Origin: Cladocopium goreaui | Lineage: Eukaryota; Sar; Dinophyceae; Suessiales; Symbiodiniaceae | Assembly (NCBI GenBank): GCA_947184155.2 | Contig: CAMXCT020000813.1 | Span: 1-64,000 of the forward strand | Direction: 5' to 3' | DNA: 64,000 nucleotides | Shown: in pieces, positions 1 through 10,800 of the stretch | How the letters are laid out: each line of letters opens with the position of its first letter | Position numbering within the stretch: position 1 is the first letter of the stretch | Notes under the pieces: generated by a model | Database searches by the model: none | Told to the model about the DNA's origin: nothing | Seen by the model: only the letters and a program-made list of their open reading frames with translations | Made by a program: the position numbers and the translations under genes

Positions 1-450
1 CCATAGAAATAGATGGTTCACCGTTCTTAAAAATGGGTGGATTTTCCATGGCCATGTTAAATAACCAGATGGTAATTCACCCATGAATGTAGCATGTAGC
101 CCATCATCGGAGCTGCTTTGGTCTTGGGATTTCCGCAACCCTAGTGATGTGCTAACCGTGACGTGAATTCCCGTTGTTATTTGTTGACCAATGCCGGTTG
201 TTATGTGAAATCCCTGAGTTGTCTTGCTGTAGTAAAGAGTACTGTAAATATTTTTTAATATCCGTTTTGTTTGCTGGTTCAAATCCTAAGTCTTCTCGTT
301 TTAAAGCAGCTCCAGCTTTTGCTGCTTCAAATCCCAAGTGTTCTACTTAAAGTCCACATGTTTGCTACTTGAAATCCGAATTGTTTCATTCCGATATCTT
401 CAATTCTTCTGCAGTTGTTTTCTTCTCAGCTGGGTTTACCATATGATACC
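1..450. other. AT-rich spacer, no gene seen
   Basis: No coding-like stretch is visible on either strand. Positions 30-75 resemble the right half of MITE family A (a run ending in AACCAGATGGTAA). Confidence 0.5.
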
Positions 451-467
451 CTCTGGTAAGGGACATT

Positions 468-600
468 GGTCGCTTGTGACCCTAATCACTGTTTCTACGT
501 TTTGAAGTAAAAAAGATAGGGTCACAAGTGACCAGGTGTGCTCGAAGTCCCACACCTGCCACACGAAAATGGTGCGGCCCCTTTGTGGTCGCCTGTGACC
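468..600. repeat. three short perfect palindromes, left cluster
   Basis: Palindromes of the form GGTCRC-AA/TT-GTGACC occur at 468-481, 520-533 and 587-600. The same unit recurs four times at 2880-2964, so the satellite block between is bracketed on both sides by this palindrome. Confidence 0.75.
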
Positions 601-611
601 CTATTCGTGCC

Positions 612-1162
612 CGAAGCATGATTTTTGGAGGAAGTCTCGCAGAAAAGCTTCGTTTTTGAGTTTCGTAGCTTCATTTTTGAAGGAAGTCTCGCAGAAAAGC
701 TTCGTTTTTGAGTTTCGCAGCTTCATTTTTGAAGGAAGTCTCGCAGAAAAGCTTCGTTGTAGAGCTTCGAAGCATCATTTTTGAAGGAAGTCTCGCAGAA
801 AAGCGTCGTTTTAGAGCTTCAAAGCTTCATTTTTGAAGGAAGTCTCGCAGAAAAGCGTCGTTTTAGAGCTTCGAAGCTTCATTTTTGGAGGAAGTCTCGC
901 AGAAAAGCTTCGTTTAAGGGCTTCGAAGCTTCATTTTTGAAGGAAGTCTCCCAGAAAAGCTTCGTTTAAGGGCTTCGAAGCTAGGTTTTTGAGTTTGGAA
1001 GCTTCAGTTTTGAAGGAAGTCTCGTAGAAAAGCTTCGTTTTAGAGTTTCGAAGCTTCATTTTTGAAGGAAGTCTCGCAGAAAAGTTTTTGTGTTTGAGTT
1101 TCGAAGCTTCATTTTTGTAGGAAGTCTCGCAGAAAAGCTTCGTTTAAGGGCTTCGAAGCTAC
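612..1162. repeat. 52-bp tandem array
   Basis: About ten copies of a unit of roughly 52 bp containing GGAAGTCTCGCAGAAAAGC and AGCTTCATTTTTGAAGG. The unit carries inner AAGCTT/TTCGAAG inverted motifs. Open frames over it are repeat artefacts. Confidence 0.9.
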
Positions 1163-1163
1163 A

Positions 1164-1372
1164 TGTCATTTATTTATCTATCTATCTATCTATGTATCTA
1201 TCTATCTATCTATCTACCTATCTAATCTATCTCATCTTATCTTATCTTATCTTATCTATCTATCTATCTATCTATCTATCTCTATCTATCTATCTCTCTC
1301 TATCTATCTTGTTATCTTATCTTATCTTATCTTATCTTATCTTATTATCTTATCTATCTATCTATCTATCTA

Positions 1373-1407
<35 letters not shown>

Positions 1408-1560
1408 ATCTATCTATCTCTCTCGCTCTCCCTTTCTATCTTGTTATCGCTGTATCTCTTTACCTCAACTTCTAAAAACGGTCCGAACATGGTGTGTTTT
1501 GTACATGTTGACTCTCTCTCTCTCTCTTTCTATCTCTTTATCTCTCTATCTCTCCATCTC
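1164..1560. repeat. TATC/TCTC tetranucleotide tract
   Basis: An almost unbroken pyrimidine-rich run of TATC, TTATC and TCTC steps joining the 52-bp array to the 59-bp array. The Tyr-Leu-Ser-Ile frame here is a microsatellite translation, not a gene. Confidence 0.95.
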
Positions 1561-1569
1561 AACTGCTAA

Positions 1570-2800
1570 AGTAATGATGTAAGTAGAATGATCCCTCCCC
1601 CCCAACCAAACCCTAAATGGCTGAGTCAAGTAATGATCTAAGTTCAATGTTCCCTCCCCTCAACGAAACCCTAAATGGCTGAGTCAAGTAATGATGTAAG
1701 TAGAATGATCCCACCCCCCCAACCAAACCCTAAATGGCTGAGTCAAGTAAGTCAAGTAATGATCTAAGTAATGATCAATGATCCCTCCCCCCCAACCAAA
1801 CCCTAAATGGCTGAGTCAAGTAATGATGTAAGTACGATGATCCCTCCCCCCTAACCAAACCCTAAATGGCTGAGTCAAGTAATGATGTAAGTAGAATGAT
1901 CCCTCCCCCCCAACCAAACCCTAAATGGCTGAGTCAAGTAATGATCTAAGTTGAATGATCCCTCCCCCCAATCCCTCCCCCCAACCAAACCCTAAATGGC
2001 TGAGTCAAGTAATGATGTAAGTAGAATGATCCCTCCCCCCCAACCAAACCCTAAATGGCTGAGTCAAGTAATGATCTAAGTTGAATGATCCCTCCCCCCC
2101 AACCAAACCCTAAATGGCTGAGTCAAGTAATGATGTAAGTAGAATGACCCCTCCCCCCCAACCAAACCCTAAATGGCTGAGTCAAGTAATGATCTAAGTT
2201 GAATGATCCCTAAACCCTAAATGGCTGAGTCAAGTAATGATGTAAGTACGATGATCCCTCCCCCCTAACCAAACCCTAAATGGCTGAGTCAAGTAATGAT
2301 GTAAGTAGAATGATCCCTCCCCCCCAACCAAACCCTAAATGGCTGAGTCAAGTAATGATCTAAGTTGAATGATCCCTCCCCCCCAACCAAACCCTAAATG
2401 GCTGAGTCAAGTAATGATGTAAGTAGAATGATCCCTCCCCCCCAACCAAACCCTAAGTGGCTGAGTCAAGTAATGATGTAAGTAGAATGATCCCTCCCCC
2501 CAACCAAACCCTAAATGGCTGAGTCAAGTAATGATCTAAGTTGAATGATCCCTCCCCCCCAACCAAACCCTAAATGGCTGAGTCAAGTAATGATGTAAGT
2601 AGAATGATCCCTCCCCCCCAACCAAACCCTAAATGGCTGAGTCAAGTAATGATGTAAGTGAATGATCCCTCCCCCCCAACCAAACCCTAAATGGCTGAGT
2701 CAAGTAATGATCTAAGTTGAATGATCCCTCCCCCCCAACCAAACCCTAAATGGCTGAGTCAAGTAATGATCTATGTCAAGTAATGATCTAAGTAATGATC
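1570..2800. repeat. 59-bp satellite array
   Basis: About 20 copies of a 59-bp unit with the core AACCAAACCCTAAATGGC and a C7-8 run. Two variants often alternate, one with GATGTAAGTAGAATG and one with GATCTAAGTTGAATG, hinting at a dimeric higher-order unit. Each unit contains AACCCTAAA, which resembles a plant-type telomere repeat but is not tandem as heptamers. Confidence 0.95.
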
Positions 2801-2879
2801 AGTGTTGATGATTTTCTCTGTAATGTGGAGACAATTGCATGGTGGAACGCAGGGGGGGTGAGAGTTTTTAAAGGAATAG

Positions 2880-2964
2880 GGTCGCAAGTGACCGTTTTTT
2901 AGGGTCGCAAGTGACCGGGGATTTTAGGGTCACAAGTGACCGTTTTTTAGGGTCGCAAGTGACC
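2880..2964. repeat. four palindromes, right cluster
   Basis: GGTCRCAAGTGACC at 2880-2893, 2903-2916, 2929-2942 and 2951-2964, spaced 22-26 bp centre to centre with T-rich linkers. The unit is the same as that left of the satellite block. Confidence 0.85.
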
Positions 2965-2968
2965 ATGG

Positions 2969-3073
2969 ACCCTCTGGTAAACTAATATAACTATGGAAAA
3001 TCACCATTTTCAATGGGTAAATCCACTATTTCTATGGCCATTTTCAATAGCTATGTTAGTTTACCAGAGGGTA
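2969..3073. mobile_element. MITE family A, full copy
   Basis: Family A is a palindromic element of about 105 bp with ends (T)ACCCTCTGGTAAAC and TTTACCAGAGGGTA. It begins and ends with TA, as expected for a TA-targeting Tc1/mariner- or Stowaway-like non-autonomous element. It carries no coding capacity. This copy abuts the palindrome cluster. Confidence 0.9.
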
Positions 3074-3481
3074 ACTCATACCATTTGGATCCATCAAAGA
3101 TGGCAAAGGGGAATCCTCGATTTTTATGGAAGTTTTTTTGGCTGGGAAAATCATGGGTTACCGGAAAAAATGGTGGATATTTCAATAGTTGGGGGCAACA
3201 AAAAGGAGTTATTGTTCAATAGTGTCGTCCCATCTGTTGAAATCTCTTAGACACTTGAAAACGCTGGACTATGAACATAATTTGATGTGGGAAACGGTTA
3301 TCTCCCACGATATTCATTCTCTATATATCCCCATCATATCTTACCATGTTCATTTTTTATATCCCTTATCATAATGGGTAAATGTTCATCATGGGAATCC
3401 GCCACTGTACATCCACCATTTTTTTTTGAAATCCAATAAAATACATCCATGTGGGATTGGAACATTTATAGTGCAAATCAC

Positions 3482-3619
3482 CTACAATGTGGCCCCCCCC
3501 AGTTATAAGTTGGTTTAGATTCGCCCCAGTAGCTAGTTCGTTATTTGCGTACCATAAACCATAGTGAAATTGGAGTTATGTGCACCAACTTAGCTATCGA
3601 ATGGGGGCCTCACATGGTA
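3482..3619. mobile_element. inverted-repeat element family E, copy 1
   Basis: About 138 bp with ends CTACAATGTGGCCCC and GGGGGCCTCACATGG. Nearly the same body (GATTCGCCCCAGTA, TTATTTGCGTACCATAAACC) recurs at 46396-46540, 43 kb away. Confidence 0.8.
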
Positions 3620-3688
3620 TAATTTTCTAGAAATCCATAAAATTTCCCTATTTTTTTGGGTAAAACCGGGTAAAAATCCATCATCCAG

Positions 3689-3718
3689 GTGGCGCCCGGC
3701 TGCGGCCTCGCAACGCAG
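3689..3718 (+). CDS. candidate penultimate exon, unknown gene
   Basis: A 30-bp GC-rich island, in frame VAPGCGLATQ, between CCAG| and |GTGCTG. The splice sites and phase 0 match the stop-containing exon at 5356-5406, so the two could be the last exons of a gene that starts left of the window or under the satellites. The product is not recognised. Short length makes this tentative. Confidence 0.35.
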
Positions 3719-3780
3719 GTGCTGGGAGATTTTTCATGGCCGCTGAATCTTAGAAGGGAGCAGAAAACTTGAGCCATGAA

Positions 3781-3857
3781 ATCCTCTGGTAATTTAACGT
3801 AGCGATTTTAACTATAAATGGCCATTTTCAATAGCTATGTTAGATTACCAGAGGGTA
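3781..3857. mobile_element. MITE family A, internally deleted
   Basis: Both ends are present (CCTCTGGTAATTTAAC and GATTACCAGAGGGTA) but about 30 bp of the middle is missing. Confidence 0.75.
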
Positions 3858-3928
3858 TCCTCGTTATAAATGGGGATTTGATTGGAGATTTATGGTGTTT
3901 TAATCAAATTCAAAGAGTTTTATGTTGG

Positions 3929-4006
3929 TAAAATCACCCTTTTTAATGGGTAAATCAACTATCAATGGCCATTTTCAATAGCAAACTGTTAGTTTACCAG
4001 AGGGTA
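3929..4006. mobile_element. MITE family A, left end lost
   Basis: It starts inside the element (GGTAAAATCACC) and runs to an intact right end, TTTACCAGAGGGTA. The same truncated form recurs at 10205-10286 after a shared flank containing GAGTTTATGTTGG. Confidence 0.75.
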
Positions 4007-4289
4007 AAATAACAACAACTCTCTGGTGATGACTTGTTGGGAGTTCTACTAGCACCTACTAGCATCTACGAGCTATTGAATTTGGGGGATTATGATACTT
4101 GTTAGTATCCCAACATATTTGGGTAGTTGATGTTAGTTCTTGAAATTTGGGTTTAATATGGTTTAATGATCATTTTCTTGGTGAATTTGGGATTTTAAGT
4201 TGTGGCTTAGTTTGTGTGCATCCAAGAAATCCAAATACATGCAAACAACAAGACTTGGAGTGTAAATGAAGATTGGTCGCATCCGAACA

Positions 4290-4398
4290 TTCAATGGATT
4301 GGTGTAAGGAACAATCTTCACCGGAAACTCATCCGATTTTTCCCATGAAGATCATGGGGCTTTGAGGGTTCAATTTCCCCTGAAACCAATCCATTGAA
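4290..4398. mobile_element. inverted-repeat element family G, copy 1
   Basis: A 109-bp sequence with perfect terminal repeats TTCAATGGATTGGT / ACCAATCCATTGAA. A shorter relative lies at 38559-38656. Confidence 0.7.
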
Positions 4399-4559
4399 TT
4401 TGTGTTTTTTGGCATCCACAAATATCGTAAAGTTCAGTGTCACAGGATCCAATCTTTGAGCCCGATTGAACCTCTCAGATGCAATATGCTGGAATATGAC
4501 CCATGAGATAATTATTGTTAATTAGTACAGTACTATTGTTATGTATCAATATTTATCAT

Positions 4560-4755
4560 TATATCACTACTATATGATATTATGCTTATTATTATTACTA
4601 TTATCATAACATTATATATATATACATGTGTATGATCAATGAACATACAATCACACATATATATATATAATATTAGATAGTGTATATCATATATCATATA
4701 TCATATATCATATATCATATATCATATAATATATATTATATATTATATATATATG
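4560..4755. repeat. AT-rich simple repeats
   Basis: TATATA runs and five tandem ATCATAT steps. Nothing coding is seen. Confidence 0.85.
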
Positions 4756-4953
4756 ATCATGGGTCACATAAAAGCCCTATGGCTTTTCCCCAATGTTACA
4801 ATCGTTTTTTTTGCTCCGATGGGATCCCAACTCCGTTGATAGAGCGCTGTTGAAATCAGACCTGGGTTTTTCGTGGGTACATGGGTCCAGTTCTAGAGAA
4901 ACCCATGAATTTGTATGATATGGAATATATAAATATATATATATATATGTATA

Positions 4954-5113
4954 TCTGGGTAAATTATAATGACCTCACTGCGACCTCACTGGAATCATGG
5001 TTAATAAGGGAAATTATCCCCAAATAGCCTTAATTCAGGTTAGTGAAATATAATAATGGATTTACCCATAAAAAATGGTGATTTTCCATAGCTATGTAAC
5101 GAATTACCAGATG
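4954..5113. mobile_element. chimera: family C left part joined to family A right part
   Basis: 4954-5068 is family C (starts TCTGGGTAAATTATAA, contains GACCTCACTGCGACCTCACT). At the motif ATTTACCCA, present in both families, it passes into the right half of family A, ending ATTACCAGATGGTA. It is either a recombinant or one element inserted with deletion. Confidence 0.65.
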
Positions 5114-5355
5114 GTATATGATTTATATCCACATTTATGATATGGATATCTGTTTTATATTGTCTATGATTTGTCCCACATTCTGGAATAATCTGCTATT
5201 TCTGGATATGAAACATATGATTTTTTGTTTAATGGCCACATTTCTGGATTGAATAGCCAGATTCTTTCAAGTCATCAGTGAGTCTGTTGAGATTCTCCCA
5301 TGTCATGGCTTATCATGGGCTAAACAAACCCATCTGAGAACGGAACCTGCCCAAG

Positions 5356-5406
5356 GCCGCGAGCGGCCTTCCAGTGCCAGTGCCAGCCTTCGGAGCTGCA
5401 GCCTAG
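5356..5406 (+). CDS. candidate terminal exon, unknown gene
   Basis: After CCCAAG| there are 16 codons of Ala/Pro/Val-rich sequence (AASGLPVPVPAFGAAA) followed by TAG at 5404. The island is much richer in GC than its surroundings. Phase 0 agrees with the exon candidate at 3689-3718. If real, it ends the gene upstream of the nitrilase gene on the same strand. The family is not recognised. Confidence 0.4.
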   Translation, partial: AASGLPVPVPAFGAAA

Positions 5407-5921
5407 AGGTGATTTTCCTGGGGAAATCAGCTGGGAAATCCCCAAAATATCGGTTCCAATGCAGAAAAACATCTGGAAATCATTATGAAATTATGAATAT
5501 GGGTGTAACGACAATTTTTACAATGGGTATATGATGGTATATGGTATATAAATCATTTGACTATCATGGGTAAGTCATAACCATCTCACCGTTTCTTCGT
5601 CACTGGAAATGACGTGTTCCGATTTTTTCAGACGTGAAACCCAGAAGCCAGAAAATTCTGGAATTCTCATGGCAAAAAAACTTGACAAATGCCGATATGG
5701 AACAAAAACAACCATTTTGAAAAGGACAACAATACAGTATACCTTATATATATATGTGTGCGGCCCGAAATATATAGAACACATTTTTGATTATTTGACT
5801 ATATTGACAGCAGCCCAGCAGTCCAAAGCATTCTTTTCCGGCACAACTTCTGTCAGTTTGCAGGATATTTCCACATCCCACATGGCATCAGGATTGTGGG
5901 CCATAGTTGAAGCTGAAGGAA

Positions 5922-5953
<32 letters not shown>

Positions 5954-6029
5954 AAATCACCATTTTTAATGGGAAAACTCACTATAAATGGCCATTTTCA
6001 ATAGCTATGTTACAAATTACCAGAGGGTA
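5922..6029. mobile_element. MITE family A, full copy
   Basis: Terminal TACCCTCTGGTAAACTAAC and CAAATTACCAGAGGGTA, 108 bp. Confidence 0.9.
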
Positions 6030-7025
6030 GGTGTTTATGGGTGTATGTGTATGTCTGTGTTAAATGGCATTCCAACACACGGGATGATGACTCCCACCGC
6101 AGGCTGTTCGAGGCGCAACGCACACATTTGGCGTTTTATTGTTTCCACGCCGCGAGGGAAACAAAAAGGGCCACATGATTCACATCTTGCGCTCGAAGAA
6201 GCGACGAAAAAAGTTTCCATCCAAAGGTTTCAAGTTTCCAGTGGATCAAACCATGGTTTTTGCGCATTTTTGGGTTCGAATTCCCTCAATCTTTATGGGA
6301 AATTCACTGGAAATTCACCATCAAAGATGGAGGATGATGGAGGTCATGGGATTCCTGGATTCCCCATGGGTTTTTGACGGGGATTTGGTCAAAGATACCA
6401 TCAGAACGTGGATGGTGTTTTGAAATCCTGCACCAGATGGATGTAGATGGCTGTAATCCCATTGTAATCCCATGATTTACAGTGTTTTATGGTTCCCAAT
6501 AGTTACCAACTGGTGCAGGATTTCGCAACTATCCACAGTATGTCACATGTCAGGTGTTTGTTTTCGGAATTTTTCGCTTTGGCCGATTTGCTGCCCCTGA
6601 GTTTCAGCCATTTAACAGCAGTCTCAAAGTGCAGCTCAGACGTGTTGCTTTTTTAGTGCAGGAAAAACAAGAACGTACGACATGGCAAAAACATACTGAC
6701 ATAGTGGGAAACATGTGGAAAAGCAACGTACGACATGGGAAAAGAACTCATAACACTAGAGAGGGAAAATGGTACAGTAAGTAGCTATAGATAATTATAG
6801 ATATACAATGTTTTTTTCACTGTTAATTAACTGTTAATCCATGCATGTTATATGTTTGAAATGCATCATATTGGAAACTGATAGCTCGAGGGAAAACAGG
6901 ATGTGCACCACTGAAAGAAAACAAGTCATACCGAACGGAAATGATCAGTTCATCCAGGGTGCTGTGACAGTACAGAATGACAGAATCAGTGAACCATCGA
7001 ATTGAGAGAACATGAAAACATCAAT

Positions 7026-7143
7026 TCTGGGTAAATTTCATCACGACCTCACTGTTCTCCCTCACTGGGAATAATGGTTAGTAAGGGAAATCATCCCCAG
7101 GTGGCCTTAATTCAGGTTAGTGAATTATTATAATTTGCCCAGA
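7026..7143. mobile_element. inverted-repeat element family C, full copy
   Basis: 118 bp from TCTGGGTAAAT to ATTTGCCCAGA with the family core TCACGACCTCACTG and CCTTAATTCAGGTTAGTG. It is flanked by ATCAAT on both sides (7020-7025 and 7144-7149), a candidate 6-bp target duplication. Confidence 0.85.
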
Positions 7144-7158
7144 ATCAATAGATATTAC

Positions 7159-7259
7159 TGGTTGGTGGTTTGGAACATGAATGGATTATTTTCCATAATC
7201 TATGGGATAGTCCTTCCCATTGACTAATATGTTTCAAGATGGTTCAAACCACCAACCAG
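7159..7259. mobile_element. MITE family B, full copy
   Basis: Family B is 100-127 bp with ends CTGGTTGGTGGTTTGGAAC and CCACCAACCAG and an inner TTCCATA..GGGA / TCCC..GACGAA motif pair. This copy is flanked by ATTA on both sides. Confidence 0.9.
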
Positions 7260-7269
7260 ATTATATAAT

Positions 7270-7380
7270 TACCCTTTGGTTATGACTAACATAGCTATGG
7301 AAAATCCACCCATTTTTAATAGGTAAGCCATCTATAAATGGGCCATCTATACCATGGCTATGTTAAATAACCAGAGAGTA
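7270..7380. mobile_element. MITE family A, full copy
   Basis: Ends TACCCTTTGGTTATG and AAATAACCAGAGAGTA, about 111 bp, only ten bases from the family B copy before it. Confidence 0.8.
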
Positions 7381-7714
7381 TTTAGATATGAATCATGAAT
7401 AGCATCATATAGCATCTCTAAATATCTCTGGTATGTATAGAAACATGTAGAAACCATGGACGCTCATGGCAACGCTTCAACAAAAATCACCATTTTTGAT
7501 GCTTATCCGAAGTTTTGACCATAGCGATGGAACATCGCCCATCGATGATTTACCACCAATCAAAAACAGGTGATTTTCCATAGTTATGGAGTTATGATGG
7601 GATGGTTCGTTGCTAAAAATGGCACCAATTGCCAATGCCAATTTGTTCGCAAAGCCACATGGAAGAAAGAAATTTCTCTAGAGGGTATTAGGTGTTTTTT
7701 CCGTTTTTCATTAG

Positions 7715-7865
7715 GAAACCCAGGTCCAATACCTGGACACATCGATAACCACGGCGCTGACCGCGTTGAACAACGCCGCACCAGCTCGTCTCGCCCGGCT
7801 GGCGCAAGCGTTTCGGCCGTTTCGGCGGGCGCCTGTACGAAGTATGGCGACTTGGACAACGGCTG
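7715..7865 (+). CDS. NIT1 exon 1 candidate with possible targeting leader
   Basis: The coding start proposed is ATG 7844 (MATWTTA then G|GT). The same frame is open back to 7715 and reads Ala/Arg/Leu-rich sequence such as LARLAQAFRPFRRAPVRS with almost no acidic residues, like a mitochondrial presequence. If used, its Met would lie in an earlier exon or the segment is 5' UTR. The donor is GT at 7866. Confidence 0.4.
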
Positions 7866-10800
7866 GTGGCACTGGGTGGACAATTTCTAGATGTTTCTAG
7901 CAATTCCTTGGGAAACCAATGATGATTTATAGATGGTTTACCTCATTATTAAACATGGTGATTTTCCATGGCTATGTTAAATAACCAGATGGTAATATGA
8001 TCCAGTGGTGGAGTGAGCTGATTTATGGCTATGCATATATTCAATATTGCCTTGAAATGGGGAGCGATGAGCTGCGAATTGAGTTGCCAAAACACATGCT
8101 AGTATGATTCTGGTTGGTGGTTTGGAACATGAATTTTATGTTCCCCAATAGTTGGGATGATCCAATCTGACTTTCATATTTTTCAGGGGGGTAGGTATAC
8201 CACCAGTTCGTGATTCTGGGTAAAATTATCGTGACCTCACCGTGACCTCAATGGAATCATGGTGAGAGAGGGGAATTGTATCAAGATGAAAAGGGTTCTG
8301 CATAGCCAGCTACATCGTCCAGAATTGATGCAACGACCATGTCATCTTGCTCAATGACGCTCAAATCCAAACTGTCTTTGGTGCTTTGCCAGGAGCAGCC
8401 ATTTGCGCATCCTTTATGCTAGGGCATTTGGTGTGCACAGCAGAATCAAGAGGTGAGAATACGCGTTACCTCAGTGTGTGATGCAAAAACTCATCTACGA
8501 GGCTCTTCGTTTAGTTTGCCGAAGACTTTGCCTTTGCCGAGGTTGGAGAAAACCGTGATGCTGTTTGATGCTGATTGCAGTTTACCTGAGAGTTTTGAAG
8601 ATCCAGTCTCCAGTTTGTGAGCTTGAAACCGCCACCCAATTCGTGGACAAAGTGACTGATAAAAAAGAACAGCTGAACAGCTACTTGAAGGAATACTGGA
8701 ATGGACTCGGACGGGACCAAGGGTGACGGCGATGCTGGCGGTGATGAAAAAGGGTCTCTCTTAAAACAGGGTATGGCGCGCAGAATGGCAATTTTCATAG
8801 GAAATCATGACAATTGGTTGGTGTTTTGGAACATTTTTTTTTCCATATATTGGGAATTTAATCATCCCAACTGACGAAGTCATATGTTTCAGAGGGGTAG
8901 GTATACCACCAGGAAATCATGATAATTAATTGGATTTTGGGCAAAGCCATGGAGAGGAAGATGAAACATGTCGCAAGCAATGTGTTTTGAGATCGTAGTG
9001 TTATATCATGTTATATCTATAGTCATAAGTTATGATATATGATTACAGTAGTAGGAGTCATCATTGCTAGTGTAAATCCAACACAATCCAACAGTACATC
9101 ATGGAATCATGGAATATAATTGTGTTTTTTTTTTTGTTTCATTCCTTCAGACGCCATAGGTGTTCTCGTTAAAGTTTGGGGCGACCACTTCTCCTTGAAG
9201 GTCGGGGTCAATTTGGTCTCCAACGTGGGTCAGACCGCTCGAACATGTCATATTATTATGGACTTGGAATCTGAAATTACCATGATATATATATATAATT
9301 ACACATATATATATATATACACACTAGATTCTAGATAAATAAACCAGGATATCAAAATAATACCCTCCGGTGTCATCAAACATGGCTTGCTGTAAACCCC
9401 CCACTTAGTTCGTGGCTTTTCCCGGCGAAGACTTCACGAGGCATCCTTTAAGGTGGGCCTGTGTCAGATGACAGCACGCAATGACAAGGTGCTGGGGTAG
9501 CCTGGTCGGATAGTGGGTCGATGGGTTAAAAAGGGTCAAACAAAAACTGATTGGTGGAAGTTTGGAACATCTTTTTTTCCATATATTGGGAATTTCATCA
9601 TCCCAACTGACGAAGTCATATTTTTCAGACGGGGAGGTATACAACCAACCAGAAAATACTACGTGAGACTAAGTGACTAATTGGTGAATATGTAGGGTTA
9701 GCCCAAGGTAAACAAAAACACCTTCTCGGAAAAAGTTTTTGATCATGTACCCCAAAACTCGTCGTACCAAGATGGCTCGAACCTTCGGCCAAGCGAAATT
9801 GTGGGATATCTTCTAGCATGTTGTAGCCAAAAAGACATGTTTTCTTTCAAAGATGTTCAAACTAAATTCCAAAGATCAATTTTTCTCATTTTCCAAAAAA
9901 TCAGGGAATTATTCATGGTAGAAAATCAAGACCTCAGGAGTATCCCCATAGCTGCTATCCATCCGATAGCCACACACCGGGCCGACTGAGACCGTTAGGA
10001 GGTGAACTTTGGGATTTGCAAAGCCTTGGTCTGCGAAGCTGCTGAACAGGCGTTCGTTTTTATGGCGTGGCAACCGGTGAGCAAAGTTATAGGTACCCGG
10101 CCTGGTAAACGTTTACGTAACTATGAAAAATAACCATTATCCTCTTTACAAATGGGGATTTGATTGGATATTCATGGTGTTTTAATGGGATTCAAAGAGT
10201 TTATGTTGGTAAAATAACATTTTTTATGGGTAAATCCACTATCAATGGTCATTTTCAATAGCAAACTGTTAGTATACCAGAGGGTATCTGATGGAAAAAA
10301 ATGGGGTATGCCATGGTCCACTGGAAAATGATGAGCAATAGGATGTAGGGGTAGCCTATATGTTCTGGCAAAGCCGTGAATCACAACAATCCACAACCAT
10401 GGTTATGAATCATGTGATATTTGATGATTATTGTTCTTGATTTAACCATTATCAATCATCTAGCCAATAATGGTGATTAATCATGGTTAATCATAGTCAA
10501 TATGTTTATAAATGATGCTAAATAATGGTAATGAAGAATGATTGACGGTCAATATAGAATAGCGATAAGTGGATTATTAACGATGGTTAATAATTATTTA
10601 ATGCATTTTAATATAATGATTATTAATGGTGATTAATGAGACTATCCTTCGGTTTCATCAAACATGGCAGGGGCATCTCCAAAGTAAGTGGAAATTGGAT
10701 GTTTGCCGGGAACATCAACTATGAAGGATTCTGCAGTCAGCCATGGTTAATTACCTAAGGGTACATGGAATGTTACCCTTCTGCTATTTCTCCATAGCCA

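Larger units (their letters stand above)
5407..7700. other. spacer between genes
   Basis: It holds MITEs (A at 5922 and 7270, C at 7026, B at 7159) and otherwise AT-rich DNA. Weak open stretches near 6080-6420 have no splice context or recognisable similarity. Confidence 0.5.

Noticed and set aside
1090-1569. Open frame of Tyr-Leu-Ser-Ile repeats
   Set aside because: Translation of a TATC/TCTC microsatellite.
600-2964. CRISPR array
   Set aside because: The repeats are head-to-tail satellites without unique spacers in a eukaryotic context.
9201-9245. Plus frame [14 protein letters not shown] as the nitrilase helix after exon 2
   Set aside because: It resembles the family superficially, but exon 3 ([17 protein letters not shown]) supplies that helix in phase and the GTCGGG here serves as the donor.
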